Numbered from the stretch's first letter, positions 15,039 through 22,659 are shown. The stretch: 32,013 nucleotides of DNA from Hyphomonadaceae bacterium (GCA_021731005.1 JAKFYF010000300.1:1-32013), one strand, 5' to 3'. Notes: generated by a model not told the origin, from the sequence alone. Program-made: numbers and translations.

Positions 15039-16124
15039 ATGCGCGTTGCGCTCCTAATCATCGCGCTTGGCGCCCTCATCACCGCCGCGACCGCACGCGC
15101 TGTTGCGACTGCGCCGGTCAACACCGCCGCCATCGCCGCCGCCCAGCCGCCCGCGCGCCTCTCCGACTACCGCTTCTTCCGCGACATCGCCGCGCGCGAG
15201 CCCAATGCGGGGGTCACGCCCTACGATCTCAATACGCCGCTCTGGTCGGATGGCGCGCTCAAGTTCCGCTACGTGTTTGTGCCGCCGGGCCAGGGCGCGC
15301 GCTACGATAGCGAGCGGGTGTTCGATTTTCCTGTTGGTGCGGTGTTGATCAAGACCTTCGCCTTCGCCGCCGACATGCGCCGGCCCACGGAGAACCTACG
15401 CTTCCTGGAAACACGCCTGCTCATCCGCCGCGCCGAAGGCTGGGTGGCGCTGCCTTATGTCTGGGACGAAGCACAGACCGAAGCGACGCTTGCCCCCGCG
15501 GGCGCGATCCTGCCGGTGAATTTCACCGATATCGATGGCGCCGCCGTGGCGCTGGAATGGAGCGTTCCCAATCGCAATCAATGCAAGGGCTGCCATGACC
15601 GCGCCGGCGCGCTTGCCCCGATTGGCCCAACGGCGCGCAATCTCAATCGCGCCTTTGCTTACGAAACCGGCGCCAGCAATCAGCTGAGCTATTGGGCGCG
15701 CGCCGGCTTGCTTGACCACGCGCCAATCGAAGCCGCGCGGGTTCCGAACGCCTACGATCCCGCGACCGGCTCGCTCGCCGACCGTGCGCGCGCCTATCTC
15801 GATGTGAATTGCGCCCACTGTCACAACCCGGATGGACCGGCGCACACCTCTGGCCTCGACCTCAGCTGGGCCCAACACGACCCGATCCGCTGGGGCGTGC
15901 TGAAGCGGCCCGTCGCGGCGGGGCGCGCCTCGGCCGGCTTCGATTTTTCCATCGAGCCCGGACACCCGGAGCGATCCATCCTGCTGTCGCGCATGCAATC
16001 GACCGACCCTGGCGTGATGATGCCCGAACTCGGCCGCCAGCGCGTCGATCCGCGCGCCATCGCGCTCGTGCGCGAATGGATCGCGGGCATGGATGAGAGT
16101 GGGCGCAATGCCCCCACCCCATGA
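15039..16124 (+). CDS. Periplasmic diheme c-type cytochrome (TIGR03806, HNE_0200/SO_2930 family)
   Basis: A 361-residue exported protein with a cleavable signal peptide (about 1-20) and two c-type haem sites, CKGCH (182-186) and CAHCH (258-262). The N-terminal half has the family's LSDYRFFRD, NTPLWSDGALKFRYVFVPPG and DFPVGAVLIKTF segments, and the C-terminal half runs through YLDVNCAHCHNPDGPA to the closing MPELGRQRVDP and ALVREWI. The role is unknown; pairing with the beta-helix gene is recurrent in the family, which suggests a shared periplasmic or surface redox/polysaccharide function. Only a weak ribosome binding site is visible before this ATG. Confidence 0.87.
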   Translation: MRVALLIIALGALITAATARAVATAPVNTAAIAAAQPPARLSDYRFFRDIAAREPNAGVTPYDLNTPLWSDGALKFRYVFVPPGQGARYDSERVFDFPVGAVLIKTFAFAADMRRPTENLRFLETRLLIRRAEGWVALPYVWDEAQTEATLAPAGAILPVNFTDIDGAAVALEWSVPNRNQCKGCHDRAGALAPIGPTARNLNRAFAYETGASNQLSYWARAGLLDHAPIEAARVPNAYDPATGSLADRARAYLDVNCAHCHNPDGPAHTSGLDLSWAQHDPIRWGVLKRPVAAGRASAGFDFSIEPGHPERSILLSRMQSTDPGVMMPELGRQRVDPRAIALVREWIAGMDESGRNAPTP

Positions 16125-16193
16125 TCGCTCGACAACATTGCATCGCAAGCTCGCGAGTTAACCCTTGCCTCCGATAGGGATGGGGAGGATTGT

Positions 16194-17573
16194 TCAACCC
16201 TTTCTGCGCCAGGCGCTCCCGCCGACGCTATCCATCACCTCAACCCCCTTCTCCGCCAGTGCATCGCGGATGCGGTCGGCTTCGGCCCAGTTCTTGGCGG
16301 CGCGGGCGGCGACGCGTTCGGCGACGAGCGTGTCGATGGCGAGTGCTGCGTGTTCGCCGAAACTGGCGCGGAACCAGTGTTCGGGGTCGTCCTGCAGCAT
16401 GCCAAGCAGTGCGGCGGCTGCCAGCAATTCGCCCTTGGCTTCGGCTTGCTCGGCCGGTTTCTTGGCGTTGTTGGCGTTAGTCACCAACGCGGAGAGTTCG
16501 GCAATGGCCGCTGGAGTATTGAGATCGTCGGCGAGCGCCTCGACGAATTCGCCCGGCGCGACGCTCTCCGCGGCCGCGACATCCTTCAAGCGCAAAAGCG
16601 CGCCATAGAGCCGGTCCAAGCTCGCCTGCGCCTGCTTCAGCAAATCGTCGCTCCAATCCAGCGGCGCGCGGTAGTGCCCTGAAAGCAGCGCCCAGCGTAT
16701 GGTCTCGCCCTGCCAGCCGGAGCCCAGCAATTCGCGCACGGTGACGATGTTGCCGATCGACTTGGACATCTTCTCCTTGTCCATCGTCAGCATGCCGTTG
16801 TGCATCCACACCCGCGCCAACGGCGCATGGTTGGCGCTTTCCGATTGCGCGATTTCGTTTTCGTGGTGCGGGAAGATGAGGTCGAGCCCGCCGCCATGGA
16901 TGTCGATGGTCTCGCCCAATTGTGCGGCGATCATGGCCGAGCATTCGATGTGCCAGCCGGGTCGGCCCGCGCCAAACGGCGCGTCCCAAGTGGGCTCGCC
17001 GGGCTTGGAGGCTTTCCAGAGTGCAAAGTCCGAGGAATTGCGCTTGTCGTCCTCGCCCTCAACCCGCGCGCCCGCCTGCAGATCCTCCTGCGCGCGGCGC
17101 GAGAGCTTGCCGTAATCGGCGTCAGCAGCGACGGAGAAATACACCCCGCTCGGCACGGCATAGGCCGCGCCGCTTGCGATCAATGTCTCGATCAGCCTGA
17201 TCATATCGGCAACGTGCGCGGTGGCGCGTGGCTCGAACGTGGGCGTTAGCACATTGAGCGCGCCCATGTCTTCGCGATAGATGCGCGCGAATTTGTCGGT
17301 GATCACATCGATCGCCACGCCAGCCTCGGCGGCCGCTCGGATGATCTTGTCGTCAATGTCGGTGTAGTTGGAGGCGTAGAGCACCGCTCCTTCGCCGTAT
17401 GCATGGCGCAGGAGCCGGAACAGCACGTCGAACACCACCGCTGGGCGGGCATTGCCGATATGGGGGTGGTTGTAGACGGTCGAGCCGCAGACATACATCG
17501 TCACCCGCGCCGGATCGGCGGGGACGAATTCCGCCTTGGCGCGGGTCAGCGTATTGGTGAGCCGGATTTGCAT
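16194..17573 (-). CDS. cysS: Cysteine-tRNA ligase
   Basis: A 459-residue class I aminoacyl-tRNA synthetase of usual length. The HIGH motif is HIGN (38-41, in NHPHIGNARP) and the KMSKS motif is at 268-272. The zinc site that recognises the cysteine thiol is complete: Cys29 (YVCGSTVYN), Cys211 (GWHIECSAM), His236 and Glu240 (FPHHENE). The C-terminal DALR-like helical bundle follows, ending in WAEADRIRDALAEKGVEVMD. Cytoplasmic and essential. Convergent with the diheme cytochrome gene across a 69-base gap without a clear terminator. Confidence 0.98.
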   Translation of the reverse strand: MQIRLTNTLTRAKAEFVPADPARVTMYVCGSTVYNHPHIGNARPAVVFDVLFRLLRHAYGEGAVLYASNYTDIDDKIIRAAAEAGVAIDVITDKFARIYREDMGALNVLTPTFEPRATAHVADMIRLIETLIASGAAYAVPSGVYFSVAADADYGKLSRRAQEDLQAGARVEGEDDKRNSSDFALWKASKPGEPTWDAPFGAGRPGWHIECSAMIAAQLGETIDIHGGGLDLIFPHHENEIAQSESANHAPLARVWMHNGMLTMDKEKMSKSIGNIVTVRELLGSGWQGETIRWALLSGHYRAPLDWSDDLLKQAQASLDRLYGALLRLKDVAAAESVAPGEFVEALADDLNTPAAIAELSALVTNANNAKKPAEQAEAKGELLAAAALLGMLQDDPEHWFRASFGEHAALAIDTLVAERVAARAAKNWAEADRIRDALAEKGVEVMDSVGGSAWRRKG

Positions 17574-17658
17574 GGCGCCGCTTCTAGCACTCCCTGTCCC
17601 CTGGTTGGGAGGGGTATTGGGGTGGGGCGATGCGCTGCCCTCGAACTTGCTTTAGGCC

Positions 17659-18798
17659 TCACGCCGCTTTGGTGGAGAGCGCTGTATAGCGCCTGAGATG
17701 ATGATCGACATTGCCGAAGGTGGAATCCAGCATGGTCGTGCGCTTGAAATAATGGCCGACGCGCATTTCGTCGGTGACGCCCATGCCGCCGTGAATTTGC
17801 ACCGCCGCCTGGCCGACAAAGCGCGCCGCGCGGCCAATCGCGACCTTCGCGGCGGCGACCGCCTTCGCCCGCTCCGCTTCGCTCGCATCCAATTTGAGCG
17901 TCGCCAGCAGCGCCATCGAGACGCCTTCCTCGGTGGCCATGAACATGTCGACCAAGCGGTGTTGCAACACCTGGAAATCGGCGATGGCGCGGCCGAATTG
18001 CTTGCGGGTCCTGGCGTATTCCTGGGTCAGCGAGGTCATCATGCGCATGCAGCCGACCGCTTCGTGGGCGTGGGCGGCGTTGGCTTCGTCGACCAGGCGC
18101 TCGAGCAGCGGCAACGCGGCGTCCGCGGGGCCGATGAGGTGCTCGGCGCCGAGCGCGACGTTCTCGAAATACACTTCCGACGCGCGCGAGCCGTCCATGG
18201 TGGGATAGTCGCGCGTCGATATCCCTTTGGCGATCTTCGGCGCCAGGAACAGTGAAACGCCCTTGGCTTCGCGCTGCGAACCGGCGGTGCGCGCAGTCAC
18301 CAGCAGGTGGTCGCCCTGCGGCGCGCCGATCACCACCGCCTTGTGGCCGTTGAGCACATAGCCTGCGCCGTCCTTCTTCGCGGTGGTCGAAACATCCAGC
18401 AACGACCAGCGGCTTTTCGGCTCGGCTTGCGCGAAGGCGACCACGCGCTCCCCGACGGCGATCGCGTTCAGATGCTCCTGCTTCTGCGCCGCGCTGCCCG
18501 AATAGTTCAACGCGCCGGCGGCGATCACCACGGTCGGCACGAACGGCTCAACCACCAACGCCTTGCCGAATTCCTCGGCGATGACGCTGACATCGAGCGC
18601 GCCCCCGCCGAGGCCGCCGAATTCCTCCGGCAGCGCCGCCGCCAGCAACCCCAATTCAGCGAACGCGGACCAGTTCTTCTTCCACGCGCCCTCATCGGCC
18701 AGCGCGGCCCGGCGCTTGTCGAAATCGTACTGCCCCGCCGCCCATTTCGCGATCGAGTCGCGAAGCATGTTCTGTTCGTCGGTGTAATCGAAATTCAT
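17659..18798 (-). CDS. Acyl-CoA dehydrogenase, small-subunit type
   Basis: A 379-residue acyl-CoA dehydrogenase of the group annotated as pimeloyl-CoA dehydrogenase small subunit or steroid/side-chain FadE. It starts FDYTDEQNMLRDSIAKW, has ALPEEFGGLGGG, the FAD-contact segment AFAQAEP, and ends with QIHGGMGVTDEMRVGHYFKR and DSTFGNVDHHLRRY. At the place where ordinary enzymes carry the catalytic Glu in a YEGT segment there is DSTFGN, as in subunits that work in heterotetramers. No large-subunit partner is adjacent. GGAGAAG lies six bases before the ATG. It is 45 bases downstream of the retron RT-TIR gene on the same strand and could be read through from it. Confidence 0.9.
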   Translation of the reverse strand: MNFDYTDEQNMLRDSIAKWAAGQYDFDKRRAALADEGAWKKNWSAFAELGLLAAALPEEFGGLGGGALDVSVIAEEFGKALVVEPFVPTVVIAAGALNYSGSAAQKQEHLNAIAVGERVVAFAQAEPKSRWSLLDVSTTAKKDGAGYVLNGHKAVVIGAPQGDHLLVTARTAGSQREAKGVSLFLAPKIAKGISTRDYPTMDGSRASEVYFENVALGAEHLIGPADAALPLLERLVDEANAAHAHEAVGCMRMMTSLTQEYARTRKQFGRAIADFQVLQHRLVDMFMATEEGVSMALLATLKLDASEAERAKAVAAAKVAIGRAARFVGQAAVQIHGGMGVTDEMRVGHYFKRTTMLDSTFGNVDHHLRRYTALSTKAA

Positions 18799-18843
18799 GA
18801 GCGGCTTCTCCGTGCGCAGCTTTGTTCTCGCCGCTGCGCGCGG

Positions 18844-20499
18844 TCAAGACTTGCGCTTGCCGCCGCCAAAGATTCCGAAGAGTCCTCCGCCCTTCGGCTT
18901 GGGTGGCGGCGTCCACGGGCCCGCCGCGGGCGCGGGACCGCTTTGCGCCGCGCCTGACTTGCTTGCCGCGCCGTCAACCGCGGGAACCGAGGTGCGCGCG
19001 GGCCGGCGCGGGGCTGCGCCATCGACGGCGGCCTTGAGCCGGCGCGCCACCGCCGCGGCGTCCCCGTTCCAGGCCATACAATCCTTGCCCTGAACAAGCG
19101 GCAGCCGCGAAAGATCGGGCTTGCCCACCAGCAGCGGCACCACTTTCTTCTGCCCCGTCACTTCCAACGAAAGCGCCGTGTTCACTTCCGTCACCGGCCA
19201 TTCCTTGGTCACGGAGACCTGGCTGACGATCGCGAGCACGGTGCGCGCCGAGCCGAGCGCGGTGTTGATCTTCTGGGTAAAGCTCTGGCCCCAGCCGATA
19301 TGGGCTTCGTCCAAGAATGCCTTCATGCCGAGCTTGGCGCAGGCTTCGAAGATCGGACGCGCGATGGCGTCCTTGTCTTCGCTGGCGTGGCTGATGAAGA
19401 TATCGAAATCGTCGCCGCCGAACGCCATCTGGCGCACGAAGCGCGATGGGTTGGGATCGATCTTGATCAGCTTCGCTGCGAGATTGAGGAACACGGGATC
19501 GTCTGCCCCGCGCACCATCTTGATGAAGGCCAATTGTCCGTAGACGACGTTGCGGAACGCGCGCGGTGGGTCCTTGGGCGGACGCAGCATGCCGCGGTGT
19601 TTGAGAAAATGGTCGTGGGCGGCGGCCGGAAGCCCGAACTTCTGCCAAGCGTGCAGCATGGCGCGCACGCGCCGTATCCGCTCGCGCGACACGTTCGGCC
19701 GGGAATTGACTTGCAGCCCGGTCACGCTTTGGCGCTGATGCCGCGTCTGCAGCCGGATTTTCTTGTGGTTGATTGCGAATCCGCTGGCGGTGATCGCGCG
19801 CTGGAGCATTTCGGCGATCGCCGCGCTGTGGCCGTCCGCGCCCTGCGCATGAACGATCAGAGTCTGCGGCAAGTTATGCTGGTTGGAGGAAAACGTGATG
19901 TCGTCGGCGTACCGCGTATAACGCACATTGCTCTCGCGCGCGAGGCGGGCCAGGCGGCGATCCAGATCGGCGGCGATGAAGTTCGAAAGCGTTGGCGAGG
20001 TCGGCGCGCCTTGCGGCAGGCCGTTCTTGTAGGTGCACAATTGCGCGAAAACGGAGGCGGCGGCGGGCCCAAGCTTGAATGGCTCGGCCATGAACAGCCC
20101 GCGCACGCGGCCGAAATTGATGCTCGGGAAGAAGTCCTCCAGGTCGATGTTCAGCACCAAGCGCTGGCCGACATGGGCGCGCGCATTGGAAACAATGCTG
20201 CGCTCCTTGATGAACCCTTGTGCGGCCGGGTGGGCGCTGTAGCGGACCTGCAGCACCGGCGCGAGCTTGGTCTGCAACTCGCGGATCAGGCCCGTGGGCG
20301 CGGCGATCGCGCGCATGCCGCCAGTGCGCTTGGGGATCTCAAACCGCGTGTAGCGTTGCTCGTCAGGCGCGCGATAGAGCGCATAGGTCAGCTTGCTGAC
20401 CGACACGCCGAAATATTTCGCCGCATCGTAGGCGGTGAGAATCGGTTTGCCCTCGTGGAGCAGAATTGGTTCAGCGGCCGCTTCGGAATGAGAGTGCAT
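18844..20499 (-). CDS. Retron-type reverse transcriptase fused to a TIR domain
   Basis: A 551-residue fusion. An N-terminal helical segment (about 20-45) precedes the reverse transcriptase (about 48-345). Its motifs are LNIDLEDFFPSI (metal Asp119), NGLPQGAPTSP (159-169) and YADD (197-200), and it has both retron hallmarks: NAxxH as NARAH (105-109) and VTG in SVTGLQVN (258-265). Residues about 364-460 are a TIR domain (DFDIFISHASEDKD, then KEWPVTEVN with candidate NADase Glu438). A Pro/Gly/Ala-rich tail ends in GGGLFGIFGGGKRKS. Retron RTs make msDNA from a cognate RNA and, with a toxic effector, give abortive anti-phage defence; TIR effectors deplete NAD+. The candidate RNA lies just upstream (20496-20604). 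GAGG six bases before the ATG supports the start. Confidence 0.94.
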   Translation of the reverse strand: MHSHSEAAAEPILLHEGKPILTAYDAAKYFGVSVSKLTYALYRAPDEQRYTRFEIPKRTGGMRAIAAPTGLIRELQTKLAPVLQVRYSAHPAAQGFIKERSIVSNARAHVGQRLVLNIDLEDFFPSINFGRVRGLFMAEPFKLGPAAASVFAQLCTYKNGLPQGAPTSPTLSNFIAADLDRRLARLARESNVRYTRYADDITFSSNQHNLPQTLIVHAQGADGHSAAIAEMLQRAITASGFAINHKKIRLQTRHQRQSVTGLQVNSRPNVSRERIRRVRAMLHAWQKFGLPAAAHDHFLKHRGMLRPPKDPPRAFRNVVYGQLAFIKMVRGADDPVFLNLAAKLIKIDPNPSRFVRQMAFGGDDFDIFISHASEDKDAIARPIFEACAKLGMKAFLDEAHIGWGQSFTQKINTALGSARTVLAIVSQVSVTKEWPVTEVNTALSLEVTGQKKVVPLLVGKPDLSRLPLVQGKDCMAWNGDAAAVARRLKAAVDGAAPRRPARTSVPAVDGAASKSGAAQSGPAPAAGPWTPPPKPKGGGLFGIFGGGKRKS

Positions 20500-20604
20500 C
20501 CCGTCCCTCGTACCTTACCAAACCCGCGCTTAAGCGCTGGGTTTAAAGACGCACCTTATTTGTTCCGCCACAGGATCAACAGCGGACTTAGAAGGACGGG
20601 ATGC
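20496..20604 (-). ncRNA. Candidate retron msr-msd RNA
   Basis: On the minus strand, GCATCCCGTCC (20604-20594) and GGACGGGATGC (20506-20496) are perfect 11-bp complements, as expected for the a1 and a2 arms that close a retron RNA. Between them are two hairpins: TCCGC/GCGGA (20586-20582 with 20568-20564; loop 13 bases), a plausible msr hairpin, and AAACCC-A-GCGC-TTAA-GCGC-GGGTTT (20544-20520), a plausible msd hairpin. A G at about 20588, in TAAGTC shortly after a1, is the kind of position used for 2'-5' branching. At about 109 nt it is short for a retron RNA, so the true 5' end or msd could extend further into 20605-20713, where I see no other strong structure. Exact ends and the branch residue are inference. 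Confidence 0.68.
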
Positions 20605-20713
20605 TTGGCGCCGACATAAACAAGGGCGCGCCGCGACTGTCAATCGCGCTCCTGCAAACCTGAAGCACCCGCCGCCATCGCCATCGTCGCGCCATCCGGG
20701 AATGGGCGAAGTC

Positions 20714-21118
20714 TTACTTCCAAGCGCCCATGATCGCACCGGCGACAACACCGCTGATCACCGCGTAAAGCGCATCGATGGCAAGCCAGACCTCGCCGCC
20801 GGCGGGGGAATAGACAAACCCATAGAAGCGCTCGCCGATCAGCAGAAACACCCCCATCAGCACGCCCGTCACTGCGCCTTCCATCCATCCGGTCTTGCCG
20901 CGCCATTTGACCGCCAGCGACATGCCGATCGCGATCAGCAACGAGGGCACGGGCCCGAACGGCATCTTGCCGGCGCCGGTCTCAAGCTGCTCCGTGCTCC
21001 AGCCGGTGGAAGCCACCCAGGCCTCGCTCAGCAGCAATCCGTAGATCATGAAACCAACGAAATAGATGGCGAGCGCCGCGACGATGATCGCGAGCACATT
21101 ATGGCCCATCATGCGCAT
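20714..21118 (-). CDS. DUF1761 family membrane protein
   Basis: A 134-residue protein with four likely membrane segments (about 8-30, 58-70, 80-98 and 110-132). The pattern YFVGFMIYGLLLSEAW near the N-terminus and the WLAIDALYAVISGVVAGAIMGAW end fit the DUF1761 family of unknown function. GGAGG lies at good distance before the first ATG, so the start MRMMGHN is chosen over the Met residues at 3 and 4. It is upstream of the retron locus on the same strand, 109 bases from the candidate RNA. Confidence 0.8.
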   Translation of the reverse strand: MRMMGHNVLAIIVAALAIYFVGFMIYGLLLSEAWVASTGWSTEQLETGAGKMPFGPVPSLLIAIGMSLAVKWRGKTGWMEGAVTGVLMGVFLLIGERFYGFVYSPAGGEVWLAIDALYAVISGVVAGAIMGAWK

Positions 21119-21226
21119 GATTGTCCTCCCTCCAGGCGATCGGCGCCGCCTGTTCTGGGCAGTCTGCTAGCGTGAGTCTCCGGATGCAACCTCGCTCATG
21201 CGACGGGTTGCAATCGAAACGACCGC

Positions 21227-21595
21227 TCAGGAGCGGCAATCCACCGCCCAGATGTCATAGGTTGGGTGGTCGAGCCCGTTGAGGGCGGGGCTGGAGGCAA
21301 ACATCCAACCGTGGAAAATTTCCCGCCGCTCGGCCTCCTCGCCTTCGCGCGCTGGGGGATGATCGTAGACCTGCACGTAAATGCGCACTTCCGGTGTCTC
21401 TTCCGGCGCCGCCTTGTCGCAAGCGCGCGCGACAACTTCGAGCGAGCCGATGCGCGCGCTGCGCCCGACGGGGATGGTATAGTCGCGCGCGTGCCCCGTT
21501 ACCTTGTCGAGCCCGCGCACCACGGCGCGCTGCGCCGCGGCGGGACCGGCAGCGGCGGCAAACAGCGCCGCGCAGACAAGCAAAGTTCGGATCAT
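21227..21595 (-). CDS. DUF2155 family periplasmic protein
   Basis: A 122-residue protein with a signal peptide ending AAGPAAAQ and the DUF2155 core: VRGLDKVTGHARDYTIPVGRSARIGSLEVVARAC, then EVRIYVQVYDH, EIFHGWMFASSPALNGLDHPTYDIWAVDC. Family members are short alphaproteobacterial envelope proteins without known function; the two cysteines (RAC and VDC) may form a disulfide. Its ATG overlaps the stop of the upstream MlaD-like gene by four bases. A small GC palindrome covers the stop codon (21224-21237). Confidence 0.9.
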   Translation of the reverse strand: MIRTLLVCAALFAAAAGPAAAQRAVVRGLDKVTGHARDYTIPVGRSARIGSLEVVARACDKAAPEETPEVRIYVQVYDHPPAREGEEAERREIFHGWMFASSPALNGLDHPTYDIWAVDCRS

Positions 21596-22068
21596 TGCGC
21601 GGCGCCCTCTTCGCTGTTCTGTTGCTGCCCTGAACCCTGCGCGAAGCTGGCGAACAAAGTCAGCAGATCGACCGAGCTTTGCGTATTCATGATCTCTCCG
21701 CCCGCCGGCAGCGGATCGAGCCCCGCCGGCTCGATCGACACGTAGGCGCCGCCAAGGAGTCCGTCAGTAGCGATCCGCGCGGTGGAATCGGCCAGGACAC
21801 GCACGTCCTCATTGAGCGCGAGCGCAAGTCGCGCGCGATAGGTTTCAGGGTCGAGTGTCACCGCACGCACGACGCCGACCTTGACGCCCGAAACGCGTAC
21901 GTCCGAACCCGCCGCGATGCCATCGACACGGTCAAAACGCGCGCTGATTTCATAAGCGCCGCGCGCGCCGGTTTGCCCCGCCTGCGCCGCGGCGAAGGCG
22001 AAGAAGAACACCGCAACGCCAGCCACCGCCGCGCCCAGCAGCGTTTCGCCCCAGCGTTCAAGACTCAT
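21592..22068 (-). CDS. MlaD-like MCE-domain protein, short form
   Basis: A 158-residue protein with one N-terminal membrane anchor (about 10-30) and a single MCE domain (about 37-115: YEISARFDRVDGIAAGSDVRVSGVKVGVV, then DSTARIATDGLLGGAYVSIEPAG), with a short Gln-rich tail. It corresponds to MlaD, the periplasmic hexamer-forming component of the phospholipid transport system that maintains outer-membrane asymmetry. The ABC components are not in this operon; it lies between NDUFA12 and DUF2155 with ATGA overlaps on both sides. The start used here (22068) is the one that overlaps the NDUFA12 stop; the frame stays open further upstream. Confidence 0.9.
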   Translation of the reverse strand: MSLERWGETLLGAAVAGVAVFFFAFAAAQAGQTGARGAYEISARFDRVDGIAAGSDVRVSGVKVGVVRAVTLDPETYRARLALALNEDVRVLADSTARIATDGLLGGAYVSIEPAGLDPLPAGGEIMNTQSSVDLLTLFASFAQGSGQQQNSEEGAAQ

Positions 22069-22463
22069 GGCTTTTCTCCCGGCGACCAGGCCTCGTAATC
22101 GGAGGTCGCCCGCGCGCGCTCTCCGCCACGGAACAGCGAACCCTTGGGCCGATAGGCATAAATCGTCCCGGTCATGTTGGGCAGGTGCGGCCGCTCCCAT
22201 TTTTGACGTTTCAGCGGTTCGAGGGTTGGTGGCGCGTCCGAGGTGTAATGCACCCAGGCATGCCAATCGGGCGGCACCCGCGAAGCTTCAGAGACGCCAT
22301 CATAGATCACGTAGCGGCGTTTGCGGCCCTCAAGGCTCGGCCGGCGTTCCTCGAAGTATCGATTTCCAGCTTCGTCAGCGCCCACGAATACCCCGCGTCG
22401 ATAGATGTCGAGCAGCGATCCCAGGGTGGCGCCGTTCCACCAGGTGAAAATGGCCTTGAGCAT
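22065..22463 (-). CDS. NADH:ubiquinone oxidoreductase NDUFA12-like subunit
   Basis: A 132-residue homologue of NDUFA12 (B17.2), an accessory complex I subunit that alphaproteobacteria share with mitochondria. Landmarks are the TWWNGATLGSLLDI start, VGADEAGNRYFEER, RRYVIYDGVSEASRVPPDWHAWVHYTSD, WERPHLPNMTGT and the ending YEAWSPGEKP. It sits on the matrix/cytoplasmic side of complex I. GGAGAC supports the ATG at 22463; a much longer open frame upstream is the antisense of the NrdJ-like gene. First gene of the NDUFA12-MlaD-DUF2155 operon. Confidence 0.95.
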   Translation of the reverse strand: MLKAIFTWWNGATLGSLLDIYRRGVFVGADEAGNRYFEERRPSLEGRKRRYVIYDGVSEASRVPPDWHAWVHYTSDAPPTLEPLKRQKWERPHLPNMTGTIYAYRPKGSLFRGGERARATSDYEAWSPGEKP

Positions 22464-22561
22464 GGGCGGTTTCTTGTCTCCGCGACGCCGATTCTGTGGT
22501 CGCCGGGCGTCGACGCGGGCCACTATGGCGAAGCCCTCGCGCCACGTCCAGTCCGCCATCG

Positions 22562-22610
22562 AAACAATATCTTGGGATAAGGATGGTGGGGTTGCTACTA
22601 GATGTTGATT
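22562..22610 (+). promoter_or_regulatory. Candidate tandem NrdR boxes
   Basis: Two NrdR-box-like sequences lie in the divergent gap (22464-22659). The first, 22562-22577 (AAACAATATCTTGGGA), matches the consensus ACACWATATATWGTGT at 12 of 16 positions; the second, 22595-22610 (CTACTAGATGTTGATT), matches at 10 of 16. Their core starts are 33 bases apart, close to three helical turns, as in known tandem NrdR sites. NrdR represses ribonucleotide reductase genes in response to ATP/dATP. The second match alone would not be significant. Confidence 0.4.
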
Positions 22611-22659
22611 TCGACTCCCGATTGACGGTAGGGTCGGCCACTCAAGGAGAGGGCGCGAA

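Noticed and set aside
18844-20499. Group II intron or diversity-generating reverse transcriptase
   Set aside because: No maturase or intron RNA domains and no template/variable repeat pair were seen; NAxxH and VTG signatures point to a retron.
22464-22659. Cobalamin riboswitch before the NrdJ-like gene
   Set aside because: Only a partial GCCACT match is present; the B12-box consensus and the expected surrounding helices are not seen.
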